64,000 bases of DNA, from positions 25,076 to 89,075 of the forward strand of contig NZ_JALGQE010000018.1 of the NCBI RefSeq assembly GCF_022810405.1, given 5' to 3'. Under the pieces are notes generated by a model. That model saw only the letters and a program-made list of their open reading frames with translations, was not told the origin of the DNA and did not search any database. This document shows positions 37,716-45,968 of this stretch, in pieces (positions within the stretch are counted from its first letter, which is position 1; each line of letters opens with the position of its first letter). This stretch comes from Rhodococcus sp. ARC_M5 (GTDB lineage: Bacteria; Actinomycetota; Actinomycetes; Mycobacteriales; Mycobacteriaceae). The position numbers and the translations under genes were made by a program.

Positions 37716-39248
37716 TCAGACCTTGGCGGCTTCGTCGGCGGGATCGTCGATCGCGCCTGCACCGGTGGTCGGCGCGGTCTCGTTCTGCTGCGACCGGACG
37801 CCTTCCTCGACCTTCTTGCCGAGGTCGGGATCGACGTTGGTCCAGTACTCGAACACGCGGCTCAGGACGGGCTCGCTGACGCCGTTGAGGACGTGTCCGA
37901 CGATGTTCCCGACCAGACGCTCGCGCTGCGCGTCGTCCATGACCTCGCGGACCAGTGCTCCGGCCTGTACGAAGTCGCCGTCCTCGGGGTGCTCGATGTA
38001 TCCGGTGCGCACGAAACGAGGCTCGAAGTCCCACGCGCCGTCGTCGCCGTACTTGTTCGTGTCCGCCGACGGGCCGCCGAACGAGTTCGGCGCGTAGACC
38101 GGCGTCTCCGGGGAGTTGAACGAGTACCGCATGTTGCCGTCCTTGGAGTACGAGTTGACCTCGGACTTCGGGGCGTTGACCGGCAGCTGCGCGTAGTTCG
38201 CTCCGATGCGGTACCGGTGCGCGTCGGCGTAGGAGAAGACGCGTCCGAGCAGCATCTTGTCGGGGCTGAAACCGATGCCGGGCACGGTGTTGGACGGCTC
38301 GAACGAGCTCTGCTCGATCTGCGCGAAGAAGTTCTCCGGGTTGCGGTTCAAGGTCATCTTGCCGACCTCGATCAACGGGTAGTCCTTCTGCGACCAGACC
38401 TTGGTGAGGTCGAACGGGTTGTACTTGTAGTTCTCGGCCTCGTCGTACGGCATGAGCTGCACCTTGAGGGTCCAGCTCGGGAAGTCGCCGTTCTTGATGG
38501 ATCCGAAGAGGTCCTGACGGTGATGATCGGGTGATGTACCCGCAACCTCGTCCGCCTTGTCCTGCGTCAGGAAGTCGATACCCTGATCGGTCTTGAAGTG
38601 GAACTTCACCCAGGTCTTCGTGCCGTCCTCGGCGATGAGCTGGTACGTGTGCGACCCGAACCCGTCCATGTGACGGAACGACTTGGGGATACCGCGGTCA
38701 CCCATGAGCCACGTCACCTGGTGCGCCGACTCGGGCGAGAGGGTCCAGAAGTCCCACTGCATGTTGTTGTCACGCAGACCGGAGTCGGGCATACGCTTCT
38801 GGCTGCGGATGAAGTCCTGGAACTTGATCGGGTCCTTGACGAAGAAGATCGGGGTGTTGTTGCCGACGAGGTCCCAGTTGCCTTCCTCGGTGTAGAACTT
38901 CAGCGAGAAGCCACGCGGGTCACGCCACGTGTCGGGGCTGCCCTGCTCGCCCGCGACGGTGGAGAAGCGCGCCAGCATCTCGGTCTTGGCACCGGGCTGC
39001 AACGCCTTCGCCTTGGTGTACTTGCTGATATCGCCGGTGATTTCGAGTTCACCGAACGCGCCCGCTCCCTTGGCGTGCACGACGCGCTCCGGGACCCGCT
39101 CACGGTTGAACTGCGCCATCTTCTCGATGAGGTAGTGGTCGTGCAGAAGAATCGGACCCTGCGTTCCGGCGGTCAGCGACTGATCGTCGCTGGGGACGGG
39201 GATTCCCGAGTTGCTGGTGGTCGGCTTGTTGCTGATCGGCTTGGTCAT
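37716..39248 (-). CDS. katA: Monofunctional heme catalase
   Basis: Small-subunit clade 3 catalase, 510 residues. Distal His in [12 protein letters not shown], Asn in [12 protein letters not shown], and the proximal Tyr in [14 protein letters not shown] are intact; residues around the latter indicate NADPH-binding clade 3. It follows furA on the same strand with 90 bases between, so FurA control is likely, although in mycobacteria FurA is paired with KatG rather than with a monofunctional catalase. Symbol assigned by family only. Confidence 0.93.
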   Translation of the reverse strand: MTKPISNKPTTSNSGIPVPSDDQSLTAGTQGPILLHDHYLIEKMAQFNRERVPERVVHAKGAGAFGELEITGDISKYTKAKALQPGAKTEMLARFSTVAGEQGSPDTWRDPRGFSLKFYTEEGNWDLVGNNTPIFFVKDPIKFQDFIRSQKRMPDSGLRDNNMQWDFWTLSPESAHQVTWLMGDRGIPKSFRHMDGFGSHTYQLIAEDGTKTWVKFHFKTDQGIDFLTQDKADEVAGTSPDHHRQDLFGSIKNGDFPSWTLKVQLMPYDEAENYKYNPFDLTKVWSQKDYPLIEVGKMTLNRNPENFFAQIEQSSFEPSNTVPGIGFSPDKMLLGRVFSYADAHRYRIGANYAQLPVNAPKSEVNSYSKDGNMRYSFNSPETPVYAPNSFGGPSADTNKYGDDGAWDFEPRFVRTGYIEHPEDGDFVQAGALVREVMDDAQRERLVGNIVGHVLNGVSEPVLSRVFEYWTNVDPDLGKKVEEGVRSQQNETAPTTGAGAIDDPADEAAKV

Positions 39249-39276
39249 ACGAAGCCTCCTGAAGGGCTGAATAGAA

Positions 39277-39297
39277 TCGAAGAGGGCTGCTCTTCGA
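39277..39297 (-). promoter_or_regulatory. Hairpin in furA-catalase intergenic region
   Basis: A perfect 8-bp stem TCGAAGAG/CTCTTCGA with a 5-base loop, flanked by A-rich/T-rich ends, lies between the furA stop and the catalase start. In mycobacteria the furA-katG message is cut between the genes; this stem could mark such a processing site or a partial terminator. Confidence 0.4.
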
Positions 39298-39338
39298 AAA
39301 ATCTGTGAAACCGAGCGGCCCTACGCTGGACCGCAGTG

Positions 39339-39773
39339 TCAGACGGAATGCCTCGTGCAGTCGTCGCACAAACCCCAGAAGACGATTTCGGCTTCGTCGA
39401 CGACAAATCCGTGGGTGTCCTCGGGCACGAGACAGGGTGCTGCTCCGACAACGCAGTCGACATCGACCACCACATGGCACCCCCGGCATACGAGGTGGTG
39501 GTGGTTGTCGGCCGTCCGGCTCTCGTACAGCGCGGCCGAACCGGCAGGTTCGATGCGACGTAGCAGACCTGCGTCGACGCAGGCCCTGAGCACGTCGTAG
39601 ACGGCCTGAGTCGACACCGAGCCGCCGCTCTCACGGACGGCGGCAGCGATGTCGTCGGCGTCCGAATGCGGTCGGGCTGTGACCGCATTCAGGACTGCAA
39701 CTCGAGGTCCAGTGACGCGAAGACCGACCGAGCGCAACTGCGCTGCGGGGTCGACGCGTTCGGTGAGCTGCAT
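39339..39773 (-). CDS. furA: FurA-type peroxide-sensing repressor
   Basis: Fur-family repressor of 144 residues. The winged helix covers about residues 12-85 (RVTGPRVAVLNAVTARPHSD, VSTQAVYDVLRACVDAGLL); metal motifs are NHHHLVCRGC, DVDCVVG and a C-terminal CDDC. FurA proteins repress themselves and an adjacent catalase or KatG gene and are released by peroxide. An apparent promoter places the transcription start at or one base before the ATG, so translation may be leaderless, as known for mycobacterial furA. Confidence 0.92.
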   Translation of the reverse strand: MQLTERVDPAAQLRSVGLRVTGPRVAVLNAVTARPHSDADDIAAAVRESGGSVSTQAVYDVLRACVDAGLLRRIEPAGSAALYESRTADNHHHLVCRGCHVVVDVDCVVGAAPCLVPEDTHGFVVDEAEIVFWGLCDDCTRHSV

Positions 39774-39780
39774 GCACTCC

Positions 39781-39808
39781 AGTATGCCCCTAATCTGGAC
39801 TAAGTCAA
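39781..39808 (-). promoter_or_regulatory. furA promoter with FurA-box-like sequence
   Basis: On the minus strand TTGACT (39808-39803) and CATACT (39786-39781) are 16 bases apart. The segment TTGACTTAGTCCAGA resembles the AT-rich FurA operator that covers the -35 region in mycobacteria and Streptomyces. Start would be near 39774, next to the ATG. Confidence 0.65.
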
Positions 39809-39824
39809 GAAAAGCGGCCGACGG

Positions 39825-40460
39825 CTACCCGACCAGGCGCGCTTCACCCGTCCGCATCGACCCCGACACGATCTGCAACCCGAAATACGTGCCCGACGGC
39901 ATCCAGCGACTCAACGTCGGGCCCTTGGCGTCGACCTCGACCCTGGCCAACCTCGCCTTGCCCTTCAAACTCGACGAGGCGACGGCCGAGCCGCCGGACA
40001 CCGGCTGCGCGAAACCGATGGAGCCGAGCATCGGGAACTGCGGCCCGACGCCGCGGGATGTCGTCCGGACCGACCATTCACCGCCACTCGCCCCGGCCTC
40101 GCCAAGCACGTCGCCCTCGAAGTCGGCCAGCACCTTGGGCAGGTGCCAGTTGGTCCGGCCCCCGTGCACCGATGTCGCGGAATCGACGGCGATGAACGGC
40201 ACCGCCATCCGAGGCACGCGTCCGACGTCCCGGCGCAGCGCCGGACTCGCCAGGATCTCGCGGTACGGGCCGACCGGCGACGTCGTGTAATCGACGACCA
40301 TGCACATCGTGATCGGCAACGTCTTCGCACCGGCGGGTGCGAAGTCCGACGACCGGGCCCGATGCCACCAGATCGTGGCGCGGACATTCGCCGGCCACGG
40401 CGCTGCCGGACTGGCAGGCCAGTCGGTGCGCTCGGTCTCGGATTCGGTGACACTCCACAT
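39825..40460 (-). CDS. Acetoacetate-decarboxylase-family protein
   Basis: A 211-residue protein of the ADC fold. The stretch SPVGPYREIL and a Lys in NWHLPKVLADF, at the place of the Schiff-base lysine, support the family. Substrate is unknown; decarboxylation of a beta-keto acid or a hydratase/aldolase reaction as seen in ADC-like proteins are the options. Start ATG shares a base with the ChoD-like stop (TGATG), so it is the last gene of the TetR-BVMO-GMC-ADC operon. Confidence 0.75.
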   Translation of the reverse strand: MWSVTESETERTDWPASPAAPWPANVRATIWWHRARSSDFAPAGAKTLPITMCMVVDYTTSPVGPYREILASPALRRDVGRVPRMAVPFIAVDSATSVHGGRTNWHLPKVLADFEGDVLGEAGASGGEWSVRTTSRGVGPQFPMLGSIGFAQPVSGGSAVASSSLKGKARLARVEVDAKGPTLSRWMPSGTYFGLQIVSGSMRTGEARLVG

Positions 40461-42151
40461 CAGGAATCCCTCCCCACGACGGTCAGGGGGAGCCGCAGGG
40501 CTCCCGGTGCAGACACCGGCACCACCGGGCGAACCGGCTGCGTGGGTGCAACTTCCTGGTACTCGCTGCCCACTGCGGGACGCTTGTCGGGCTCACCCTT
40601 GTTCGGCCACAACGCCATTACTCGCTCGGACTGCGCCGTGATCGTCAGGGACGGATTGACACCGAGGTTGGCGCTGACGGCAGAACCGTCGAGCACGTGC
40701 AGTCCTTCGTAGCCGTAGACCCGTTGGTACCCGTCGATCACTCCGGTCTGCGGCGAGTCGCCGATCGCGCAGCCACCGAGGAAGTGCGCGGTCATCGGAA
40801 TGTTGACGATCTCGGCGATCGATCCGCCCGGGTCACCGCCGATCTTGTCCGCAAGCAGGCGAATGGCCTCGTGACCCTGCGGAATCCACTGCGGCGGTGG
40901 ATCACCCGCACCGGGCCTGCTGGTGAGGCGACGCCCGAACGGACCCTTCTTCGATCCGAGCTCGAGCGAGTTGTCATCGGTCTGCATCACCAATGCGATG
41001 ACGGTTCGCTCCGACCAACGATGGACCGACAGGCTGCGCGCCGCAGCGCCGGGGTGACGCAACGCGACGCCGAGGGTCTTGAGGATCCGCGGCACCTTTC
41101 CGCCGCCGTCGCTGAGCACGGTCTGCAAGAGACCGATGGCGTTGCTGCCCTTGCCGTATCGCACCGGCTCGATGTGTGTGTGATCGTCCGGGTGGAACGA
41201 CGACGTGATCGCCACGCCCTCGTGGTAGTCGACCTCACGGCCGCGGGCGGTCGCCGCGAGCACGGCCTCGGAGTTGGTGCGCACGAGCGAACCGATCCGC
41301 TCGGACAGCCGCGGCAATGAGCCCTTCTCCTTGGCAGCGAGCATCAGCTTCTGGGTGCCGTAGGTGCCGGCCGAGAAGATCACCTGATCGGCGGTGATCG
41401 TCTTCTCCTTGCGACGCAGCTTCCCTCCGGTCCGGCGCGTCACCACGTCGTAGCCGGCGCCGTTCGGCCGCACGTCCACCACGGTGGTCAACGGAAGAAC
41501 ATGTGCGCCAGCGTGTTCCGCGAGATAGAGGTAGTTCTTGACGAGGGTGTTCTTCGCGCCGACGCGGCAGCCGGTCATGCACGCTCCGCATTCGGTGCAG
41601 CCGGTGCGCTCGGGCCCGGCACCACCGAAGAACGGGTCGGGTGCAGTTTTGCCACGGTCACCGAAGTAGACACCGACCGGAGTCGAGGTGAACGTGTCGC
41701 CCACACCCATGTCCTCGGCCACCTCTTTCATCACCTTGTCCGAGGCGGTGATGGTCGGGTTGGTCTCGACGCCGAGCATCCGGCGGGCCTGGTCGTAGTA
41801 CGGATTCAGCTCGCGCTGCCAGTCGGTGATCGAACCCCACTGCGGGTCCTCGAAGAACTTGGCCGGGGGTTGGTACAGCGTGTTCGCGTAGTTCAGCGAA
41901 CCTCCGCCGACACCTGCACCCGCCATCACCAGCACATCGGGTAGCAGGTGGATACGCTGCACCCCATAGCAACCCAGCGCCGGAGCCCACAGATACTTAC
42001 GCAACCGCCAGCTGGTCTTCGGGAGCTCGTCGTCCTCGAACCGGCGACCGGATTCGAGGACCGCCACGCGGTAGCCCTTCTCGACGGCCCGCAGTGCGGC
42101 GACACTGCCGCCGAAACCGGAGCCGATGATCAAAACGTCGTAGTCGCTCAT
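40460..42151 (-). CDS. GMC-type FAD oxidoreductase, ChoD-like
   Basis: FAD enzyme of 563 residues, strikingly like M. tuberculosis ChoD (Rv3409c), annotated cholesterol oxidase. It has the FAD motif IIGSGFGGSVAALRAVEKGY, GAGVGGGSLNYANTLY, a Cys cluster CTECGACMTGCRVGAKN, catalytic His in TAHFLGGCAIGD and Asn in ANLGVNPSLTI. The four-Cys segment could hold metal or an Fe-S cluster and is unlike secreted cholesterol oxidases; no signal peptide. Steroid or other alcohol oxidation to a ketone would feed the coupled BVMO. Start ATG overlaps the BVMO stop. Confidence 0.85.
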   Translation of the reverse strand: MSDYDVLIIGSGFGGSVAALRAVEKGYRVAVLESGRRFEDDELPKTSWRLRKYLWAPALGCYGVQRIHLLPDVLVMAGAGVGGGSLNYANTLYQPPAKFFEDPQWGSITDWQRELNPYYDQARRMLGVETNPTITASDKVMKEVAEDMGVGDTFTSTPVGVYFGDRGKTAPDPFFGGAGPERTGCTECGACMTGCRVGAKNTLVKNYLYLAEHAGAHVLPLTTVVDVRPNGAGYDVVTRRTGGKLRRKEKTITADQVIFSAGTYGTQKLMLAAKEKGSLPRLSERIGSLVRTNSEAVLAATARGREVDYHEGVAITSSFHPDDHTHIEPVRYGKGSNAIGLLQTVLSDGGGKVPRILKTLGVALRHPGAAARSLSVHRWSERTVIALVMQTDDNSLELGSKKGPFGRRLTSRPGAGDPPPQWIPQGHEAIRLLADKIGGDPGGSIAEIVNIPMTAHFLGGCAIGDSPQTGVIDGYQRVYGYEGLHVLDGSAVSANLGVNPSLTITAQSERVMALWPNKGEPDKRPAVGSEYQEVAPTQPVRPVVPVSAPGALRLPLTVVGRDS

Positions 42152-43656
42152 GCGGATACCACCTCGTTGTCTGATTCGAGAGTGTCGGAGACGATCCGAT
42201 AGTTCGAGACGTCGAACTCTCGCGTCTTGTTGCGGAACCGGAATGTGTAGGTAGGCCACATCGTGGAGTTGCGACCGTTGGCGTCGAGGTACCAGCTCGA
42301 GCAGCCACCCGCATTCCACACGGTGCCGTCGAGCTCGGAATCGACCCACGAATTGTGTTGCCGCTGAGCAGATTCGTTGACCTCGACGGCCGCGATCCTG
42401 CGGTCCTTCATCTCGTTCAGTGCGGATACCACGTAGTTGGCCTGCGACTCGAGCATGTAGACGATGGAACTGTGCCCGAGGTTGGTGTTGGGGCCGTACA
42501 TCAGGAACAGGTTCGGGAAGCCGGCAACGGTGGTCCCGAGATGCGCCTGCGGGCTACCGCCCCAGTGCTCCGCGAGTGTCCGACCGTCGTTGCCGCGCAG
42601 CAGATGCGACACCGGCGGCTCGGTGGGGGTGAACCCCGTCGCGAAGATGATGGTGTCCACCTCGTGGTTGCGGCCCGAGGCGTCGACGACGCCGTTCTCG
42701 GTGACCGACGTCAGCCCCGATGTGACGAGATCGACGTCGGGTCGATCCAGCGTCCGCAGCCAATCGTTGGACAGCAGAAGACGTTTGCAGCCGGGTGCGT
42801 AATCGGGGGTCAACGCGGCCCGCGTCGCGGGGTTCTTGACCTGTCGCTTCAGGTTGGCTTTGGCGAACACCTTCACCGCGGGCAGCATCCACGGGTTGTC
42901 GGCCAGGACTGTCACGTACGCCTCGCGGTAACCGTAGATGACACCGCGCACCGCGCGGTGCGCCGCGGGAACTTTCTCGTACAGAGTGCGCTCGACCCGG
43001 CCGATGGTGCGGTCCAGGCGGGGGATGACCCAGGCCGGGGTGCGCTGAAAGACCGTGAGCCGCTGGGCTTTGTCGACGATTTCGGGCACGAACTGCACTG
43101 CAGACGCGCCGGTGCCGATGACGGCGACGCGCTCGCCGGTGAGATCGTGCTCGTGGTTCCACGTCGCGGAGTGGAACACAGTCCCGCCGAATGTGTCGAT
43201 GCCCGGCACGTCCGGGATCTTGGGGGTGGACAGTGCGCCGGTCGCCGCCACGAGGACTCTGACGCTCGTTGCACCGCGCGAGGTCTCGACGGTCCACCGC
43301 CGATCCGTCTCGCTCCAATCTGCCGACAGCAGTTCACAATCGGTGACGATGCGGTCCCGCAGGTTCAGACGATCGACCACCGAACGCAGGTAGTCGAAGA
43401 GCTCCGGTTGGCGCGCGAAAGTGTGGCTCCACTTCGGGCTCGGGGCGAACGAGAACGAGTACAGGGAGGTCGGCACGTCGCACGCACACCCCGGGTAGGT
43501 GTTGTCTCGCCACGTGCCGCCCACGTCGAATGCGCGTTCGATGACTGTCACGTCGGCATTCGGATCGTCGGCGAGGATCTTCGCCACCGCGGCAAGGCCG
43601 GCGAATCCGGCTCCGACGACGAGCACGTCGCATTTTTGGGGCAGTGCAGAATTCAC
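42148..43656 (-). CDS. Baeyer-Villiger-type flavin monooxygenase
   Basis: Class B flavoprotein monooxygenase of 502 residues. FAD site VVGAGFAGLAAVAKIL, NADPH site VIGTGASAVQFVPEIV and, between them, GGTVFHSATWNHEHD, the BVMO fingerprint FxGxxxHxxxW with Thr/Ser variation. It should insert oxygen into a ketone next to a carbonyl. GTG start overlaps the TetR stop (GTGA) and its own stop overlaps the ChoD-like start, so all four genes are translationally coupled. Confidence 0.88.
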   Translation of the reverse strand: MNSALPQKCDVLVVGAGFAGLAAVAKILADDPNADVTVIERAFDVGGTWRDNTYPGCACDVPTSLYSFSFAPSPKWSHTFARQPELFDYLRSVVDRLNLRDRIVTDCELLSADWSETDRRWTVETSRGATSVRVLVAATGALSTPKIPDVPGIDTFGGTVFHSATWNHEHDLTGERVAVIGTGASAVQFVPEIVDKAQRLTVFQRTPAWVIPRLDRTIGRVERTLYEKVPAAHRAVRGVIYGYREAYVTVLADNPWMLPAVKVFAKANLKRQVKNPATRAALTPDYAPGCKRLLLSNDWLRTLDRPDVDLVTSGLTSVTENGVVDASGRNHEVDTIIFATGFTPTEPPVSHLLRGNDGRTLAEHWGGSPQAHLGTTVAGFPNLFLMYGPNTNLGHSSIVYMLESQANYVVSALNEMKDRRIAAVEVNESAQRQHNSWVDSELDGTVWNAGGCSSWYLDANGRNSTMWPTYTFRFRNKTREFDVSNYRIVSDTLESDNEVVSA

Positions 43657-44249
43657 GAGTCCATCACCTTTTCGGACCAGAAGGGGAGGAGCCGATCGCG
43701 CAGCTGCGCGTCGGCTTCGGGGGTACGGAACAGAGCCGATACTGCGAGCCCGCGAGCCAGCTCGACGCTGAGCTCGATGGACTCGGTGGACATGCGGCTG
43801 CCCATGACGATCTGAGCACCGCTCTGAATGGCTTCGGCGACGCGTCGCTCGAGTGGAACCATCGCCTCGTGCAGAGCCGGATCGGTGCGGGCCGCGACCC
43901 ACAGCTCGAGGGCAGCGTAGAACAGCGGGCCCGAGAACGCGTCGGCGAGGATCTCGGGTCCTCGCTCCGGATCGGGCTCGGCTTCCAAAATTTCGGAGAG
44001 GCGGCGGTCGACGAGATGCTCGACGGCAGCGGTCACCAACGACTCCTTGGTCGGGAAGTGGTGCAGCTGCGCTCCACGGGATACTCCGGCACGCCGCGCG
44101 ATCTCCTGCGTGCTGGTCTTCGAGAAACCCAGCTCGACGAGGCACTCGATGGCTGCATCGAGCAACTTTGCGCGCGTCCCCGCGGTGCGTTCGGCCTGCG
44201 TGCGGCGCGGGGTAGGCGCGCCATCGCTGAGCTCTGTGTCGGTAGTCAC
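43653..44249 (-). CDS. TetR-family regulator
   Basis: A 198-residue TetR repressor heading the BVMO operon. The HTH (GFSKTSTQEIARRAGVSRGA then QLHHFPTKESLVTAAVEHL) is clear; the C-terminal domain is the ligand part. It probably represses its own operon and is released by a ketone, steroid or related substrate. No clean palindromic operator is apparent upstream. Confidence 0.87.
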   Translation of the reverse strand: MTTDTELSDGAPTPRRTQAERTAGTRAKLLDAAIECLVELGFSKTSTQEIARRAGVSRGAQLHHFPTKESLVTAAVEHLVDRRLSEILEAEPDPERGPEILADAFSGPLFYAALELWVAARTDPALHEAMVPLERRVAEAIQSGAQIVMGSRMSTESIELSVELARGLAVSALFRTPEADAQLRDRLLPFWSEKVMDS

Positions 44250-44398
44250 ACTTGGAACAGTAGCGGCAAAACAACAAACAGTCCAGCCTGACTTTAAGTT
44301 TTGTCACAACTCCGCCCATCCGCCGTCAGGCAATAGGTCAGCTCGACAGCCAACCGTCGCACCACCCTGTCGCGCCGGCAGCGGGCAGTGGATCCACC
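44250..44398. other. tetR upstream region
   Basis: AT-richer 149-base stretch that must hold the promoter of the TetR-BVMO operon on the minus strand. No convincing dyad or -10/-35 pair could be fixed. Confidence 0.4.
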
Positions 44399-44700
44399 AT
44401 GATCAGCCATTCGGTACGTCCCCGAGAACGTCCTTCCCGACGGAGCCGAGAGAGTCTCGTTGGTCGGCCTGCCGATGCGGAAGGGAACCGTGGCGGCGTT
44501 CATCGCGAGTGCGCAGGCGCTCCGTGACGTGGAACCCGCGACCGAGGCTCACGACGAACTGATTGCGACTCTGCAGGAGATGGCACCGCAGCTGGCGGCC
44601 ATTGGAGCGTTCGAGGTGGGCGAGCCACGGGACCCACAGATCACGCACCTGGTCAACGCCGCGACGTACACCGACCGACAGACAGTTTGTCCCGACTCGC
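44399..44700 (+). pseudogene. Frameshifted small hypothetical gene
   Basis: From 44460 a frame reads like a real soluble protein (GLPMRKGTVAAFIASAQALR, then IGAFEVGEPRDPQITHLVNA). Its natural-looking N-terminus IRYVPENVLPDGAERVSLV lies upstream without a start codon, right after a stop. An ATG at 44399 is in another frame, and removing one C in AGCCATT (about 44406-44408) would join them into MISIRYVPENVLPDG. No natural stop is found before the next gene begins at 44720. Either a decayed gene or a sequencing error; a shorter protein from ATG 44475 is possible. Confidence 0.45.
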
Positions 44701-44719
44701 CGCGGGCAATACCCCGGCC

Positions 44720-45631
44720 ATGCCCCTCCCCTCGCACGGCCGCTTCGAGTACTCCCCCATCGTCGATCGGCCACAGTTCGAGTGGCCGGGCGGCGCGCGG
44801 CTCGCGGTGTACGTCGCGGTCAACTGCGAGCACTTTCCGTACGACGACGGGCAGCCCGGCCTGGGCTACACGCCCGCGATGGAGCAACCCAACACCTACA
44901 ACTGGGGCTGGCGTGAATACGGCAATCGCGTCGGCGGCTTCCGCATCGCAGAGACATTGCAGCAGTGCGGGATTCGACCGACGTTGCTGGTCAACACCGA
45001 GGTGTACGAGCACGCCCCGCAGCTGACCGCGGCGTTCCGAGCACTCGACGCCGAGGTCGTCGCGCACGGGCGAACGAATGCCGTGCAACCGAACGATCAA
45101 GACGAGGATGCGGAGCGCCGCTCCATCGAGGATGTCACCGCCGCGATCGAACGACACGAGGGAACACCGCCTCGAGGATGGATGAGCCCCGGTGCCAACC
45201 CGAGCCGCGTCACCGAGGACCTCCTCGCGGAGCGCGGTTACCAGTACACCTTGGACTGGCCCGTCGACGATCAACCCGTGTGGCTTCAGACCCGCGGCGG
45301 GCCGCTGCTCAGCGTCCCGTATCCCCACGAGATCAACGACCTACCGATGTTCGTCCATCACCATCAGACCGCAGAAGCCTTCGAGCACAACATCATCGGT
45401 AGCTTCGACGAACTGAAGGAGAATTCGGCGAGACAACCGGTGGTGCTCGCCATCTCCGTACACACGTTCCTGACGGGACAGCCTTATCGACTGCGACGTT
45501 TCCGCGCTGCCCTCGAGCACCTGACCGCCAACCGCGACGACGTCTGGTTCACCACCCCCGGCGACATCGCGGCGCACTACCGCAGCCTCGTACCTGCACC
45601 CGAGACCCCTACGCCGGGAAGCGACCGATAG
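44720..45631 (+). CDS. Polysaccharide-deacetylase-family hydrolase
   Basis: NodB-fold metal hydrolase of 303 residues, nearer to the PuuE allantoinase/cyclic imidase branch than to chitin deacetylases. Seen are AVYVAVNCEHFPYDDG, LLVNTEVYEHAP, VAHGRTNAVQ and GWMSPGANPSRVTEDLL, with a late His in ISVHTFLTGQP. No signal peptide, so a cytosolic amide hydrolase is likely. The ATG at 44720 is preferred to one 33 bases upstream. Confidence 0.8.
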   Translation: MPLPSHGRFEYSPIVDRPQFEWPGGARLAVYVAVNCEHFPYDDGQPGLGYTPAMEQPNTYNWGWREYGNRVGGFRIAETLQQCGIRPTLLVNTEVYEHAPQLTAAFRALDAEVVAHGRTNAVQPNDQDEDAERRSIEDVTAAIERHEGTPPRGWMSPGANPSRVTEDLLAERGYQYTLDWPVDDQPVWLQTRGGPLLSVPYPHEINDLPMFVHHHQTAEAFEHNIIGSFDELKENSARQPVVLAISVHTFLTGQPYRLRRFRAALEHLTANRDDVWFTTPGDIAAHYRSLVPAPETPTPGSDR

Positions 45632-45708
45632 TCGACGCGTTCAAGCCGCACCGAGTTCGCTGTGAAGGACCGAGCGGAACCGCTGACAGTGCCTCAGTCG
45701 CAACCTCG

Positions 45709-45966
45709 GTGACCGAGGTCGTCACAGGTCGGCGTGGACCGCCAATCTCAGCAGCGCGTGGGCGCAAGTGCGCGCCTCCCAGTGAGATGAACGCGGTGAC
45801 TGCAGTCGTCGTCCCCGAGGTCGGTTGCGAAGTTTCGAGGCAGGGGTGGATCGACCACGCCAAGGGCCGGATCGTGCCGTCCGAAGTGCCCGAGACCGTC
45901 ACTGCCCTCGACGAGATACCTCGCAACCAGAGCGGAACGTTGCTCGAGGGCGCGTTGCGCGCCTGA
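45709..45966 (+). pseudogene. C-terminal remnant of an acyl-CoA synthetase
   Basis: The last 60 codons read like the C-terminal domain of an AMP-forming ligase: NAVTAVVVPEVGCEVSRQGW, DHAKGRIVPSEVPETVTALD, then EIPRNQSGTLLEGALRA. The normal end is PRNxxGKxLKRELR; here the catalytic Lys is Thr. The N-terminal 450 residues expected for the family are absent upstream. It ends three bases before the convergent DUF222 gene, so decay may be linked with arrival of that gene. Confidence 0.7.
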
Positions 45967-45968
45967 GC

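Noticed and set aside
44549..45328. 259-codon minus-strand frame opposite the deacetylase-type gene
   Set aside because: It is antisense to a protein with conserved hydrolase motifs and shows no recognisable domain.
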